Positions 29,823 to 40,233 are shown, counted from the first letter of the stretch. The stretch: 64,000 nt of DNA from Maniola hyperantus (GCF_902806685.2 NC_048553.1:2208099-2272098), one strand, 5' to 3'. Notes: generated by a model from the sequence alone, not told the origin. Program-made: numbers and translations.

Positions 29823-29965
29823 CTGACTCTCAAAAAATCACGGTGTCCTCATGTCCCCAGAAAGATAAATATCTAAAGCTCTTCATGGGACGTTCAAAGG
29901 CTGAAAAGGGAACTTTTTGGGAAAATGAAATACAGCGATTAGGTAAATAATTAATTATACAATAC

Positions 29966-30003
29966 TAGCTTATGCCCGCGACTTGGTCCGTATGGACTAC
30001 ACC
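29966..30003 (-). mobile_element. H2 Helitron 3' stub
   Basis: CTAGCTTATGCCCGCGACTT is the inverse of the Helitron end; the rest is replaced by an M3 copy. Confidence 0.65.
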
Positions 30004-30192
30004 GACTAATAATCGAAGTCAAAAATTCAATGCCAGTGATTTTACTTGGAGCGCTGGCTGTAGATGTGTGGACAAACTTGAGTTTTAAAACAAGGCAGTT
30101 AAGATCCAGTTGACTATAACGCGGAAGTGTTTCGACACTCGAATACTATCAACGTTGGTGAGACATAAAATCTCGTACTAAGCGTACTGATG
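30004..30192. mobile_element. MITE M3, truncated copy
   Basis: TTGGAGCGCTGGCTGTAGA, AACTTGAGTTTTAAAACAAG, TAACGCGGAAGTGTTTCGAC and a degraded right end match 53580-53762. The left arm is missing. Confidence 0.75.
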
Positions 30193-30478
30193 GAGTTTGT
30201 ATTTTCATTATTTTCCACGTTGCGGTGCCGTTTCGGTCGTTAGCGCTGTTCTGTTACAAAACTGTTACTGTACCGTTTGGGAATGCATAATACCTATACA
30301 TATTTTGAGGCTTTATAGAGATTTGTTCCAGTTTTAAAGTTTGTGGCTTCACGCGACGATTTTAAGCCCGACATTTTAACTGTTTCCTAACTGAAGAATT
30401 TTCCCCGTACGATTTGGCTTGTTCGAACATGGCTAGCCTAAATAAAAATCATTAGGTAGGTGTATTACGCGACATGTC
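30193..30478. other. No gene recognised
   Basis: AT-rich, nothing identified. Confidence 0.35.
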
Positions 30479-30481
30479 GTG

Positions 30482-30584
30482 ATGGCAATCGGGGTATGAG
30501 GCGAAGGGACGATTTCAGCCCGATCTGTACAGTAGTTTGACAGATCAGTCAGTCAGTCACCTTTTCCTTTTATATATTTAGATT
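30482..30584 (-). mobile_element. M4 end joined to H2 Helitron 5' part
   Basis: ATGGCAATCGGGGTATGAGG is followed directly by GATTTCAGCCCGATC, (CAGT)n and CTTTTCCTTTTATATATTTA, the inverse of an H2 start. Confidence 0.65.
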
Positions 30585-30589
30585 TTTTG

Positions 30590-31460
30590 TTTATGGAAAC
30601 AGATTTTGTCTAGGGCCTAGCGTCTAGGCCCCTGTTCAATTAATGTTTTCAATATACTCGGCAGATAATACCTACCAGCTATGCGGAAGGTATAAACTAA
30701 TTTTGCAGTCAAATTTATGACTCCAGTGGTTATTATAGGCATTAGAGATGGACCATTTAGCATGTGAAAAATCCTGTTAAAATTTGTATATAGCTCTAAC
30801 TAGGTACCTTACTTAAAGTAGCATGTATAAAATTATTAAAATCTCCAAAAGTTAAATTACTACTTACATTTACTTAATCCTGTAGGTCGATTTCGTAATA
30901 CCTGCATCAACCATTATTACAATCTCAATTGTTGTGATTGGCTGAATTTGTGCGATTCTTGTTGCAACAAGGCATTGTAGCCAATAGTGAGCGAGTGTCA
31001 ACCAATCAGAGGTGATTGTGATCGTGACATTGTAGCTGTCATTCTACCGCAATCGAGCAGACGGTCTCTTTTCTAAATTTCGCACGCACATAGTCATCGT
31101 CCTGAGCTAAGACGTATGAAGTGTGAAATTTGTAAAATCACTTTCTGTGAATAGCCTGTGAAATCACTAAAGGAAAAAAAATATTTCACCAAATGAAAAT
31201 GATTTAAAAGTAGCAATACTGCGCATCTCTAACAAGTATCAATATTTAATGGTTTTCGCGCTAAAAGTACCCCGTATTTAGGTGAGAATTTACACAACCT
31301 TCTCGCCATATTCCCGCGAGTAATACCGAATAGCAATATATCACCAGAAAGTTTCTAAAACTGAATTACCGAAAACCGATCGATGTTAAAGTGAGAAGTC
31401 CATAGGGAAGTACAGTTACGTAAAGTAAATTCTTTGCCGTGTTTTGAAGGATATCACATA
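30590..31460. other. No gene recognised
   Basis: About 870 bases of single-copy-like sequence, no conserved frame. Confidence 0.4.
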
Positions 31461-31461
31461 A

Positions 31462-31712
31462 AATCGGTCAAGTGCGACTCGGACTCGCACACGAAGGATT
31501 CCGTATAGGATATTGCACTATGTAGTTTTTAAATTTTCTTAATTTGTAGGCCATTTACAATTTTTTATTATTTGTTGTTTCAACTCTCTACCTATCTACG
31601 CGACATGAGATACAGACCGCTGACAGACAGACAGATGAATGGACAGAAAGACGGACAGCAGAGGCTTAGTAATAAGGTCCCGTTGGGCGTTGACACTCTT
31701 CAGGTAGGGATC
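31462..31712 (-). repeat. GGTTCCGTA-class repeat, second subfamily
   Basis: AATCGGTCAAGTGCGACTCGG, ACGAAGGATTCCGTATAGG and a GACAGACAGA run then AGAGGCTTAGTAATAAGGTCC; the inverse of the copies at 32426 and 48211. Confidence 0.68.
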
Positions 31713-31788
31713 TCTAAAATCTAGTCAAAAATCTACCAAACACGGTTTTATGAGATCATTGGGTAACTATTTTGCATAATTATGTAGG

Positions 31789-31984
31789 GTGCTATGTGGT
31801 GTTACAAAGGTGCTACGTGATGCAACAAAGGTGCTACGTGGTGCTATAAAGGTGCTACAATTCTGCTACGTGGTGCTACTATCTTGCTGCGTGGTGCTAC
31901 ATATGTGCTACGTGGTGCTACAAAGGTGCTACGTGGTGCTACAAAGGTGATACGTGGTACTACAAAGGTGCTACGTGGTGCTAA
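31789..31984. repeat. 21-bp minisatellite, about nine units
   Basis: The unit GTGCTACGTGGTGCTACAAAG repeats with substitutions and a few irregular units (ATTCTGCTACG, ATCTTGCTGCG). The period is a multiple of three, but stops elsewhere argue against a protein. Confidence 0.92.
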
Positions 31985-32080
31985 GCTTGATATTTGGTTT
32001 TTGGACAATAAAGGAGCGCAGTGTATAATATTATGTTATCGCCAATTTGTATAATCCGGTATACATGATTTATCAAACAC

Positions 32081-32218
32081 GCACTAGACTGAAGTTTCGA
32101 GCTGATGGTATATTTTTATTTCAGCTGACGTCAAAATGACGTCATTTCAATGTTAATGAGACATGGTTCCAGCGCAATAGCAATTGGCAGGACTTATAAT
32201 TGGTCTCGAGCTTGGACA
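32081..32218. repeat. Dispersed repeat containing TGACGTCA-like sites
   Basis: GCACTAGACTGAAGTTTCGAG, GCTGACGTCAAAATGACGTCA and GAGACATGGTTCCAGCGCAA match 49788-49904 closely. Confidence 0.78.
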
Positions 32219-32425
32219 GGCAAGCGTTTCGTAAAATGGACTTTTCCCAATTCATTCCGTACCGGATATTGTTTAGATGAATAATGATTCAGTCGCTTGA
32301 AAAATGACGAGGATCAAAAAACGGCACTGCCGCTCATATTAATTTTTCAATTTATTATCATTTTGATGGGGGAATCTTCGTTTTTTATTATTTCTTCAGG
32401 TATTATGTTGCTTTCATATTTTTAG

Positions 32426-32645
32426 GGGTCTGTACCCGAAGGGTGCCAAGGGGATGCACTATTTACTAAGCCTCCGCTGTCCGTCCGGCCGTCCGTCCGT
32501 AAGTCTGTCTGTCAGAGGTATATATCGCATGAACCGTAATAGGGAGAGAGTTAAAATTTTCACAGAATATTCCTATTGCCGCAACAATAATAAATTAAAA
32601 AAAATTAAAAATGGCTGTCGTGTTAGTTAAAAAAAATTAAAGGTA
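32426..32645 (+). repeat. GGTTCCGTA-class repeat, second subfamily
   Basis: GGGGTCTGTACCCGAAGGGTG, GCCTCCGCTGTCCGTCCGGCC and GTTAAAATTTTCACAGAATAT. Confidence 0.68.
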
Positions 32646-32667
32646 AGTACATAAAGCTGGCTTTATA

Positions 32668-32790
32668 GCTGTGATAGCCTAGTGGTTAAGACGTCTGCGT
32701 TCTAATGGGAAGTTGGGGGTTCGATCCCGGGCATGCACCTCTAACTTTGCGGAGTTATGTGCGTTTTAAGGAATGAAATACCACTTTCTT
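32668..32790 (+). mobile_element. SINE-A head fragment
   Basis: GCTGTGATAGCCTAGTGGTT, GGTTCGATCCCGGGCATGCA and CGGAGTTATGTGCGTTTTAA are present; the body ends after about 120 bases. Confidence 0.85.
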
Positions 32791-32882
32791 TCATAGACCT
32801 GCCCTTAACACAATATCTCTTTTCTACCTCTGTCTCCGATTCTGGTTCCGGTTTTGATATAACCAAATTAAAAACTCGAAGT

Positions 32883-32918
32883 GGAAGTGGTTATATCGGT
32901 TCCGATATAACCACTTCC
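32883..32918. repeat. 36-bp near-perfect palindrome
   Basis: GGAAGTGGTTATATCGG pairs with its exact inverse across a TT loop. Lies in an otherwise unassigned stretch between SINE copies. Confidence 0.9.
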
Positions 32919-33014
32919 GTAACATCCCTGGTAAAGACGGAATTATTTATATATCTTATTGTTGTATTCTTAGTATTGTTAACGTTTGTAAAACATAACT
33001 ATTAATGTAACAAA

Positions 33015-33037
33015 CACCATTGTTCCTAACAATGGTG
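33015..33037. repeat. Short hairpin
   Basis: CACCATTGTT pairs exactly with AACAATGGTG over a 3-base loop. Confidence 0.8.
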
Positions 33038-33191
33038 ACTTCATACAACATTTAACATTAGTTTTCCTTTTGTTATAATATTACTATGCTCAGAGAAACA
33101 TGATGATCTAATATTGTTAACTTGTTATTATGAAATGTTATAACTGTTAAAGACTAAGTATGTAAAAACTGTAGAAGACCGTCTTCTATCA

Positions 33192-33440
33192 TCACCATCA
33201 TGATCAACCCATCGCCGGCTCACTACAGAGCACGGGTCTCCTCTCAGAGAAGGGTTTGGCCATAGTCTACCACGCTGGCCATGTGCGGATTGGTACACTT
33301 CACATACCTTTGAGAACATTATGGAGAACTCTTAGGCATGCAGGTTTCCTCAACGATGTCTTCCTTCACAGTTAAATCAAGTGATATAATTGCTTAAAAC
33401 GCACATAACTCCGAAAAGTTAGAGGTGCTTGGGATCAAAT
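33192..33440 (-). mobile_element. SINE-A lacking most of its head
   Basis: CATGATCAACCCATCGCCGG, CATTATGGAGAACTCTTAGG and ATAACTCCGAAAAGTTAGAG; the tRNA-like head is degraded. Confidence 0.82.
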
Positions 33441-33477
33441 CGCCGTTTGCCCCGGGAGTTTTTTCTATAGTAGGTAG

Positions 33478-33554
33478 GAAAAGCATTAAGAGATTTTGAG
33501 AAATTCAAACGGGAAAACCTAGATCTACGAGGACGAAATCACGAGAATCAGCTA
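33478..33554 (+). mobile_element. Helitron 3' stub
   Basis: ACGAGGACGAAATCACGAGA then ATCAGCTAG resembles the H1 3' end. Confidence 0.55.
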
Positions 33555-33556
33555 GG

Positions 33557-34138
33557 GTTGGTAATAGTAAAAATGATTAACTAAAAAAATTGTATCCTTA
33601 CAAATATACGTAGGTAGGTACCTATTAGATAAAATATATAAAAAAATAAGTTAATGATATGGTAACGTCTATAACTTTTAATATCCACTCAGTTCACCTA
33701 AAACTAACTTTAATTTTGAATCGATCTATTTAATACGCAAATGAACGTGTATGATTCATGACCCGAATTGTTTATTGATTCAAAGTGATTAGGTACTTTT
33801 CAGCGGCGCGAGTGATAAATTACAAGAAACCTTGCATGCTACTTTGCGTGACCCATACAAATATAAAGTTGCCTTTATTGGCACGTTCCTACCTACCGAG
33901 AGCCCTCGAAATGTGGTTACTAGGAAAGGTCCCAAATCCCTAGTTGCTTAGATTTAAAGTAAACATACGCACACCCAACTCAAAAGTTTAATAACTCGGT
34001 GGGGCGTTAATAAGTTTCTCGTTGCCGCCCGCCCAACTTTATGACCCACGACGCCAATAAAACTCGATCAGAGGTACGTGCAAGGACTGATCCGCAGCGG
34101 CTTTGAAGCCTTTGCGAGGGGGGACGAGGCGTCGCGAC
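33557..34138. other. Upstream flank of Calx
   Basis: No repeat or gene recognised. Base composition changes from AT-rich to GC-rich at about 34080, consistent with approaching a promoter and coding exon. Confidence 0.5.
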
Positions 34139-34140
34139 GC

Positions 34141-34175
34141 TCAGTCGGGCGCCGGCCTTTGGCAGCGCCGGTCGC
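34141..34175 (+). promoter_or_regulatory. Candidate core promoter (Inr plus DPE) of Calx
   Basis: TCAGTC at 34141-34146 fits the insect initiator TCAKTY with +1 at A34143. GGTCG at 34170-34174 fits the downstream element RGWYV at exactly +28 to +32. No TATA box is visible at the expected position. This gives a 60-nt 5' leader. The match is by consensus only, and an upstream non-coding exon remains possible. Confidence 0.5.
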
Positions 34176-34179
34176 ACAC

Positions 34180-34197
34180 ATGGCACGCGCCAGGTAG
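34180..34197 (+). promoter_or_regulatory. Five-codon upstream ORF
   Basis: ATGGCACGCGCCAGGTAG lies 5 bases before the Calx ATG, in another frame. If the leader includes it, ribosomes would have to skip it or reinitiate almost at once, so it could lower Calx translation. Confidence 0.55.
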
Positions 34198-34202
34198 AGG
34201 GC

Positions 34203-35863
34203 ATGCGGCCCGCGCTCGCCGCGCTCGCGGCATGCTGCGTGGTGGCGCGCGCCGAGCCCGCCGCGCGCCTCGCCGCGCACAACCTCACCCCCACGCACGT
34301 GCTCAAGTGCGAGGAAGGGCTCGTGCTGCCCGTCTGGCTGCCGCTCGAGGACGTGCCCACGTTCCACATCGCCATCCGCGGGATCGTCTACTTCGTCACG
34401 CTCATGTACCTCTTCATCGGAGTCTCCATCGTCTCCGACAGGTTCATGGCCGCGATAGAAGTGATCACGTCCAGGGAGAAGGAGGTGCGCGTGCGACGCA
34501 ACGGCAGCGAGCACATCATAGTCGTGCGAGTATGGAACGAGACCGTAGCCAACTTGACGCTCATGGCCCTCGGATCCAGTGCCCCGGAAATATTGCTATC
34601 GGTCATCGAAATCGCCGGCAAAAACTTCGAAGCTGGAGAGTTAGGACCCGGTACCATCGTCGGATCGGCCGCATACAATTTGTTTGTGATCATCGCAATA
34701 TGTGTTGCAGTGATACCTGACGGAGAAGTGCGAAAGATTAAGCATTTAAGAGTATTTCTAGTCACCGCAACTTGGTCAGTATTCGCGTATGTATGGCTCT
34801 ATCTTATACTAGCAGTGATATCGCCCAGTGAAGTGGAAGTTTGGGAGGGCGCTGTCACGTTCTTGTTCTTCCCTGCCACGGTGTTGACGGCGTATATTGC
34901 GGATCGAAGGCTTTTAGTTTACAAATATTTGAAGAAAGGTTATCGAGTTAACGAGCGTGGTGTAATTGTGGAGGCTGAAGGTGATGGTTCAGTTGAAATG
35001 GCATTGAAGCCGAACGCCGACGAGTTTGCATCCGACGATGAGGAGGGCCGAGAGTTGGAGAAGTCTCGCAAAGAGTACATCTCAGTTTTACGTGAATTAA
35101 AAAGACAACATCCTGAGGAAGATCTAGAAACAGTGGAGAGAATGGCGCTTGAAACATTGATGGCTCGTGGGCCAAAGTCACGCGCTTTTTACAGAGTATC
35201 AGCAACACGAAAAATGATAGGTGGAGGAGATTTTACTCGAAAAATACATGAGCGAGCCCAGAGCGATTTGAGTGAAGTTAAAGCGGAGTTACAGAGACGA
35301 GAATCGGCTTCTATTGTCGCTGAGCCCAAAGGTCCTAATGTCCGTTTCGATCCTGACCACTACACTGTGATGGAGAATTGTGGGTCGTTCGAAGTGAGAG
35401 TGGTCCGCCGGGGGAATTTAAACGGGGAAGTAACCGTGCAGTACACCACAGAAGACGGGACGGCGGAAGCTGGATCGGATTACGTTGCAGCTCAAGGTTC
35501 TCTTACCTTCGGTAGTGGGGAGACGGAGAAGAAGTTTACCGTCCAAGTGATCGATGATGACGTATTTGAGGAGGACGAGCATTTTTTCGTGCGTTTGAGT
35601 TCACCAAAAGGTGCTTGTTTGGCGTCACCGTCCACAGCAACAGTTGTGATACTGGACGATGATCATTCCGGAGTGTTCTCGTTTCCTCAGAGGGACTTCG
35701 AGTTGACTGAGTCGGTTGGGACTTACGATCTGCGAGTGGTGCGGACGGCTGGTGCTCGAGGGAAGGTGCGCATTCCGTATTGGACGGAAGACGGCACTGC
35801 CAAAGGTGGTGCTCAGTATGAGACCGTGCAAGATCACGTCGTTTTCGAGAACAACGAAACTGA
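34203..35863 (+). CDS. Calx: Na+/Ca2+ exchanger Calx, first coding exon (partial, 553 full codons)
   Basis: Plasma-membrane antiporter that moves Na+ in exchange for Ca2+. In flies it is needed for photoreceptor calcium clearance. Visible order: signal peptide about 1-17 (cleavage after ARA), TM1 about 57-77, the alpha-1 repeat with NLTLMALGSSAPEILLSVIE (117-136; E129 equivalent to the ion-binding Glu), TM3 with GSAAYN (N159), TM4 and TM5, then the XIP-like RRLLVYKYLKKGYR (235-248). The cytoplasmic loop follows, with Calx-beta domain CBD1 from about 378 and the Ca2+-binding acids DDDVFEEDE (451-459) and LDDDHSG (484-490). CBD2 starts at about 493 and is cut by the exon end. N-glycosylation sequons are at 27, 100, 112 and 117. 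The exon ends at 35863 in phase 2 before GTGAGT; the stop just beyond it is intronic. One long first exon resembles vertebrate NCX1 exon 2. The second half (rest of CBD2, alpha-2 repeat, later TMs) is not in the window. Confidence 0.96.
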
Positions 35864-35869
35864 GTGAGT
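35864..35869 (+). promoter_or_regulatory. Splice donor of Calx exon
   Basis: GA|GTGAGT is a strong 5' splice site, placed where the protein similarity would continue with a Glu codon split after GA. Confidence 0.85.
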
Positions 35870-36650
35870 ACTATTAAATTTTTCAATTAGTAAAGTAAGC
35901 TTTTAAATACCAATAGGTACTGAATTTTCTGTCACGAACTTTCTGTTTGATTGAATTTCCTATTAACTTAGAGCTGGCCAACAAAATGGCCAGTAATGGC
36001 AGCTAATAAACTAAATGAAAGATGCTGAAACTTTACCGTTTTGATCGAACGTTGGACTCAATTTTAGTACAGTTTTAGGCCATTTTGCTTGCAAATGAGT
36101 TCGAGTTCGTGTTCAGTGATCGAAATTCTGAACTTTGGACTCAATTCCAGTATAGTTTTAAGCCGTTTTGCTTGGAAATGGGACAAAGACGTCCTGATTA
36201 AAGAAAAAAAAATTGATGAGACGTGTATGTAAACCTTATGTACACCGTTTTTTCTCCAGTTCCTCAACTTTACTTGATAAATCTTAAATTTTCAAATTAA
36301 ATTTACTTAGCTACGCTTAGTAGGTAAGTATCTTTTCATGTAAATTTTTCCGCTCAATATTCTGGCGACGTTAAAAAAATTATACCTATTAAAACATAAA
36401 TATTTATTAGCCAACAAGTTTTCGCAAATTTCATTAAATGGAAAACTGAGGCCCGGTCAATTTTGTGCGCCCGTGGTGCTAATAATAAGTTTTGAAAGTA
36501 ATTTGTTTTGCAAGTTTTTTTAATGAAAATACTCTGGTAGATATCTCCTGACATTGGGATCTCTTTCCATAGAACTAGGAGTGTGTTTGCTTGACCATAT
36601 TCTCATTAAAGCTGTTTCAAATGTATGGACGCAACAAGCTTGCTCGTCGA
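35864..36650 (+). other. Start of probable Calx intron
   Basis: No coding. It holds a diverged direct duplication of about 70 bases: GGACTCAATTTTAGTACAG at 36054 and GGACTCAATTCCAGTATAG at 36138, each followed by a TTTTGCTTG.AAATG block. No repeat family recognised. Confidence 0.6.
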
Positions 36651-36654
36651 ACAT

Positions 36655-36992
36655 GTTTTTTATTTATTTTTATTCCAACTAATTAGCCCTTTACTAAAAT
36701 CCCACCTGGTGGTAAATTATGATGCAGTTTAAGATGGAAGTGGGCTAATTTGGAAGGGGTATGGCAGTTTTATTAAACCCACACAATATCGGTTTCTATT
36801 CGGCATCGTACAGGAACACATGGCTTGGCGGCATCGTTCTTGCCGGTCGGTACGGTTAGGTACCCCTACCCTCCCACCCCACCAGACCAGACTAGAGACG
36901 ATTTAGAAATTATAAATTCCCAAATTGCCCCTGCCAGGAATCGAACGTCGGGCATCCCACTTATAAGACCACAGTGCTCACAACTGCGCCAG
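36655..36992 (-). mobile_element. SINE-C, nearly full length
   Basis: The minus strand opens with the tRNA-like GGCGCAGTTGTGAGC and B-box-like GTTCGATTCCTGGCAGG, then TTATAATTTCTAAATCG, then GTTTAATAAAACTGCC, and ends in an A-rich tail. Related to 21733 and 57960. Confidence 0.75.
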
Positions 36993-36995
36993 GGA

Positions 36996-38045
36996 GGTCG
37001 TCAACGTATCCTATCTCCTGAAATACCTGAAATAAAAACGTGGAAATCATGGATAGTCAACTCATCGGGGAAGACAGGACTTACGATCAAATTATAGATT
37101 TCAGTTACCTTCCTACCTAAGTTCTGCACATACTGAGTTTTTTGGTAAAATCTCTATAGGGACTCACAGCATAAATATTATTGTACTTATTGCGAAACCA
37201 TAAGGATAACCGTTCATAATATCGTTTCCAAATGTCTAACATTACTCAATTATTTCCCTTGGAAAACCTGAAATTATTTTCACATGACTTTGTAAGTTTC
37301 CTCCAGTGAAAAATCGAAATTTCTGAGTACGCAACGTATGAGCTGAAGTCATTTATCAAGCTTTGGGATAATATAGTAAATCGGTTTTTTAAATAAACAG
37401 ACGATCCGACTTCGTTGGCATCACCAATTTGACCAAGACATTAAGCTAATTTCAAATGCCCAAGGCTACAGAACATTTAAAATTACCGTAAGTACATTCT
37501 GATAGCAACAAAATTTAAGAATATTTGCATCTTCTTCTTACCAATGTAATAAGAAAAGGGCAGACAAACTTTTAATAAAATTGAAGACTGTCTAACCTCG
37601 TGACTTTAGGTGCCAGTCTTAAGCATAGTGTTTAAAACAGAGTAGAACTAATTAAGAGTCTTTAATTTAATATTCATTTCCCGTCCTTTTTAGAAATATC
37701 ACGGAATACACAGCTAATAGTAGATATCTAAAGGCACCATTTAAAAGAAAAAGATGCAGATACTCTAAATCTTGTTTAGAGAAAGACGACGAATGTTTGA
37801 ATCGTCGTTATTATTTTCATCTGGTTTTGTCGGGGGTTGGCTCCAACTATGTTGGGTCGTGTGTGAAAAGCGTTAATCATCGTTCATTTTAATTGACGTT
37901 TGGAAAATGTACTCGTACTTATTTGCCGTCGACTCAGTTCGCAAAAACAAATAACGCTTCTACTGGAAAATTACTTTATATTGTGTGTGTTCTATACAGT
38001 TTTTACTTACTTGTTTCAACTTAATACCTACATACCTACTCTAAT
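36996..38045. other. Probable Calx intron, no feature
   Basis: About 1 kb of AT-rich single-copy-like sequence. No exon with similarity to later Calx parts was seen. Confidence 0.45.
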
Positions 38046-38051
38046 AAGTAC

Positions 38052-38366
38052 ATCATCATCATCATCATGATCAACTCATCGCCGGCTCACTACGGATCAC
38101 TGGTCTCCTCTCAGAGTGAGAAGGGTTTTGGCCATAGTCTACCACGCTGGCCATGTACGGATCGGTAGACATCACACACCTTTGAGAACATTATGGAGAA
38201 CTCTCAGGCATGCAGGTTTCCTCACGATGTTTTCCATCACCGTTAAAACAAGTGAAATTTAATTATTTAAAAGGCACATAAATCCGAAAAGTTAGAGGTG
38301 CCCGGCATCGAACCTCCGACCTCCGATTAGAAGGCGGACGTCCTAACCACTAAGCTATCACAGCTA
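38052..38366 (-). mobile_element. SINE-A, full length
   Basis: CATCATCATCATCATGATC tail side, complete body and head ending CTATCACAGCT; the B-box is slightly damaged. Confidence 0.87.
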
Positions 38367-38414
38367 AAAAGTATACCCCTATTCCCTACTTAATAATAAA
38401 AATTCGAAAGAATA

Positions 38415-38475
38415 TCTTTTATTCTTTAATCACGTCGCAACGGATTGACGTGATTTTTGCATCGATATATATCTC
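38415..38475 (+). mobile_element. H3 Helitron fragment
   Basis: TTTAATCACGTCGCAACGG and ATTGACGTGATTTTTGCA match H3 interior. Confidence 0.6.
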
Positions 38476-38759
38476 TGTCTTTCATGTAAGGACCGCCTTA
38501 TGCGGTAAAAGCCTCCTCCAATACTGGAAAGTTTCTTTCTAATATTATAGCTAGTACCTAATTAATCTTACACTGTACTCATAAAATCGGAACCAAACGT
38601 TACTTTATATTTAAAAGGAGGTATTGTATCTTGCACATCAAGAGTTCTCATCCTTTTTTCGAGGTCGTTGAGAGCTCCTTGTGATCTTTATTTTTAGATT
38701 ACTTCGGAAGCTTTCTGAGTCTGATATCTTGGTCTTTAATATCATCATAAATGTTTTTT

Positions 38760-39106
38760 TAGAGAAATACTATTACGCAGGTATGCGATTGTATACGATC
38801 CGTAACGAGGAAATCCGTAGGAGAACCAGAGTGACCTACATAGCTTAACGAATTAGCCAGCTGAAGTGGTAGTGGGCAGGCCACGTCTGCCACAGAACTG
38901 ATGGCCGCTGGGGCAGATGTGGTCTGGAGTGGAGATCGCGTATTGGCAAGCGCAGTGTGGGATGACTTCCCACCAGCTGGACTGACGACCTTATGAAAGT
39001 AGCGGGGAGTGGGTGGATGAGGAAGGCAGAGGATCGTGTGTGGTGGCGCGCTCTTGGGAAGGCCTATGTCCGTAATAGGCTGATTGATTGATTGATTGAT
39101 TGATGC
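38760..39106 (+). pseudogene. RTE-type LINE C-terminus with TGAT tail
   Basis: The plus strand encodes RIRNEEIRRRTRVTYIA, then WAGHVCHRTDGRWGR, then RIGKRSVGW and a final ALGKAYVRNRLID, with in-frame stops (for example after YIA). It ends in a TGATTGATTGATTGATTG simple tail (39082-39106), the tail type of RTE LINEs. It is 5'-truncated, without RT core, and clearly dead. Related to 6245. Confidence 0.85.
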
Positions 39107-39235
39107 GATTGTAGAGATGCAGGTATTACTTTGCGGAAGTCCATGATATGTACAAGGAATTAAAAGCTGGTGCAACATTCAGCATGCGATAGGCACCCGC
39201 TCTTCCACTGCTAAACATGCAGGAAAAGCCAGCCA

Positions 39236-39390
39236 GCAAGCAAGCAATTACATGACAGCATGACAGTTTGTTCCGGCGCTTCTTTTGCTTGTTCTCAGGT
39301 GGAAGAAGCGCCGGAACTGGCTCTAAGTTTAAAGATGTGATGTGTGGCACAGTTATGTAAATAAACGTCTTTTCTTTCTTTCTTTCAACT
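39236..39390 (+). mobile_element. LINE/SINE 3' end with CTTT tail
   Basis: CTTGTTCTCAGGTGGAAGAAG, GCGCCGGAACTGGC, GTGATGTGTGGCACAG and AAATAAACGTCTTTTC then (TTTC)n. Confidence 0.75.
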
Positions 39391-39745
39391 ACGCAAAACC
39401 ACACACATCCTTACTTACGCTAAACCAAAGTTTTAACTACTATCACCGTTTTTATAGTATTATAATATTATCATTATTAAGTCCTCACATAAGTGATATA
39501 TCTAATTTCATCCGCTAAGCAGGCAAAAGTCCATTATATAATTATATAAAGTAGGTTTATTTAATATTGCCGTTTCCAGAGCATTCTATAATCACCGTGA
39601 CATTGTGTGGTTTCCCTAACCTTTAGAATGCCAACTAGTCGGGTTTCAGTTACTGTACAGCGGTAACTCTACGATGGATCTGTTATTTATTTAGCGAGCC
39701 AGCCTCGTATTTGAGTCCAAGGATATGTCATAGTTTGTAGATATG
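39391..39745. other. Intronic stretch, no feature
   Basis: AT-rich; nothing recognised. Confidence 0.35.
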
Positions 39746-39749
39746 TAAA

Positions 39750-39920
39750 AGGTACCTACTACCACAATGAACTAACTCCCCGTTTCTACTAAACTTGAAT
39801 GAAACTTCTAATGAATAGAGTGTGACAGCATCATTAATATTTTTTTTTAAATCATTACATGCAAAGTGCAAACGCTTGACCACAGTCACACCTGATGGAA
39901 AGTGAATTTTGATGTTGGAA
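39750..39920 (-). mobile_element. LINE-like fragment, GACCACAGTCACACCTGATGG family
   Basis: AACGCTTGACCACAGTCACA then CCTGATGGAAAGTGA is shared with 45228 and, more weakly, 48715. A T-run at 39840 marks an antisense A-rich tail. Confidence 0.5.
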
Positions 39921-40000
39921 GTGGACAGCATCAAGTATTAATATGTTAATGTGGCTGTCACAGATACAACAAGTAATAAGAGCTCGGTAATAGGATGTAG

Positions 40001-40233
40001 TCTAAATACAATAAAAGGAAAAGGTGACTGACTGACTGACCGACTGACTGGCTGATCTATCAACGCACAGCTCAAACTACTGGACGGATCAGGCTGAAAT
40101 TTGGCATGCAGATAGCTATTATGATGTAGGTATCCGCTAAGAAAGGATTTTTGAAAATTCAATCCCTAAGAGGATGAAATAGGGGGTTGAAATTTGTGTA
40201 GTCCACGCGGACGAAGTCGCGAGCATAAGCTAG
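40001..40233 (+). mobile_element. H2 Helitron, full length
   Basis: TCTAAATACAATAAAAGGAA with GACTGACTGACTGACCGACTG, GGCTGAAATTTGGCATGCAG, and CGCGGACGAAGTCGCGAGCA then TAAGCTAG next to T. Confidence 0.8.

Noticed and set aside
34007..34765. Antisense and alternate-frame ORFs of 116-205 codons over the Calx exon
   Set aside because: They overlap the conserved Calx frame in GC-rich DNA where stops are rare, and show no domains. They are shadows of Calx.
35865..35867. TGA as the natural end of Calx
   Set aside because: The stop lies two bases inside a consensus GTGAGT donor and the protein would end mid-domain, so it is intronic.
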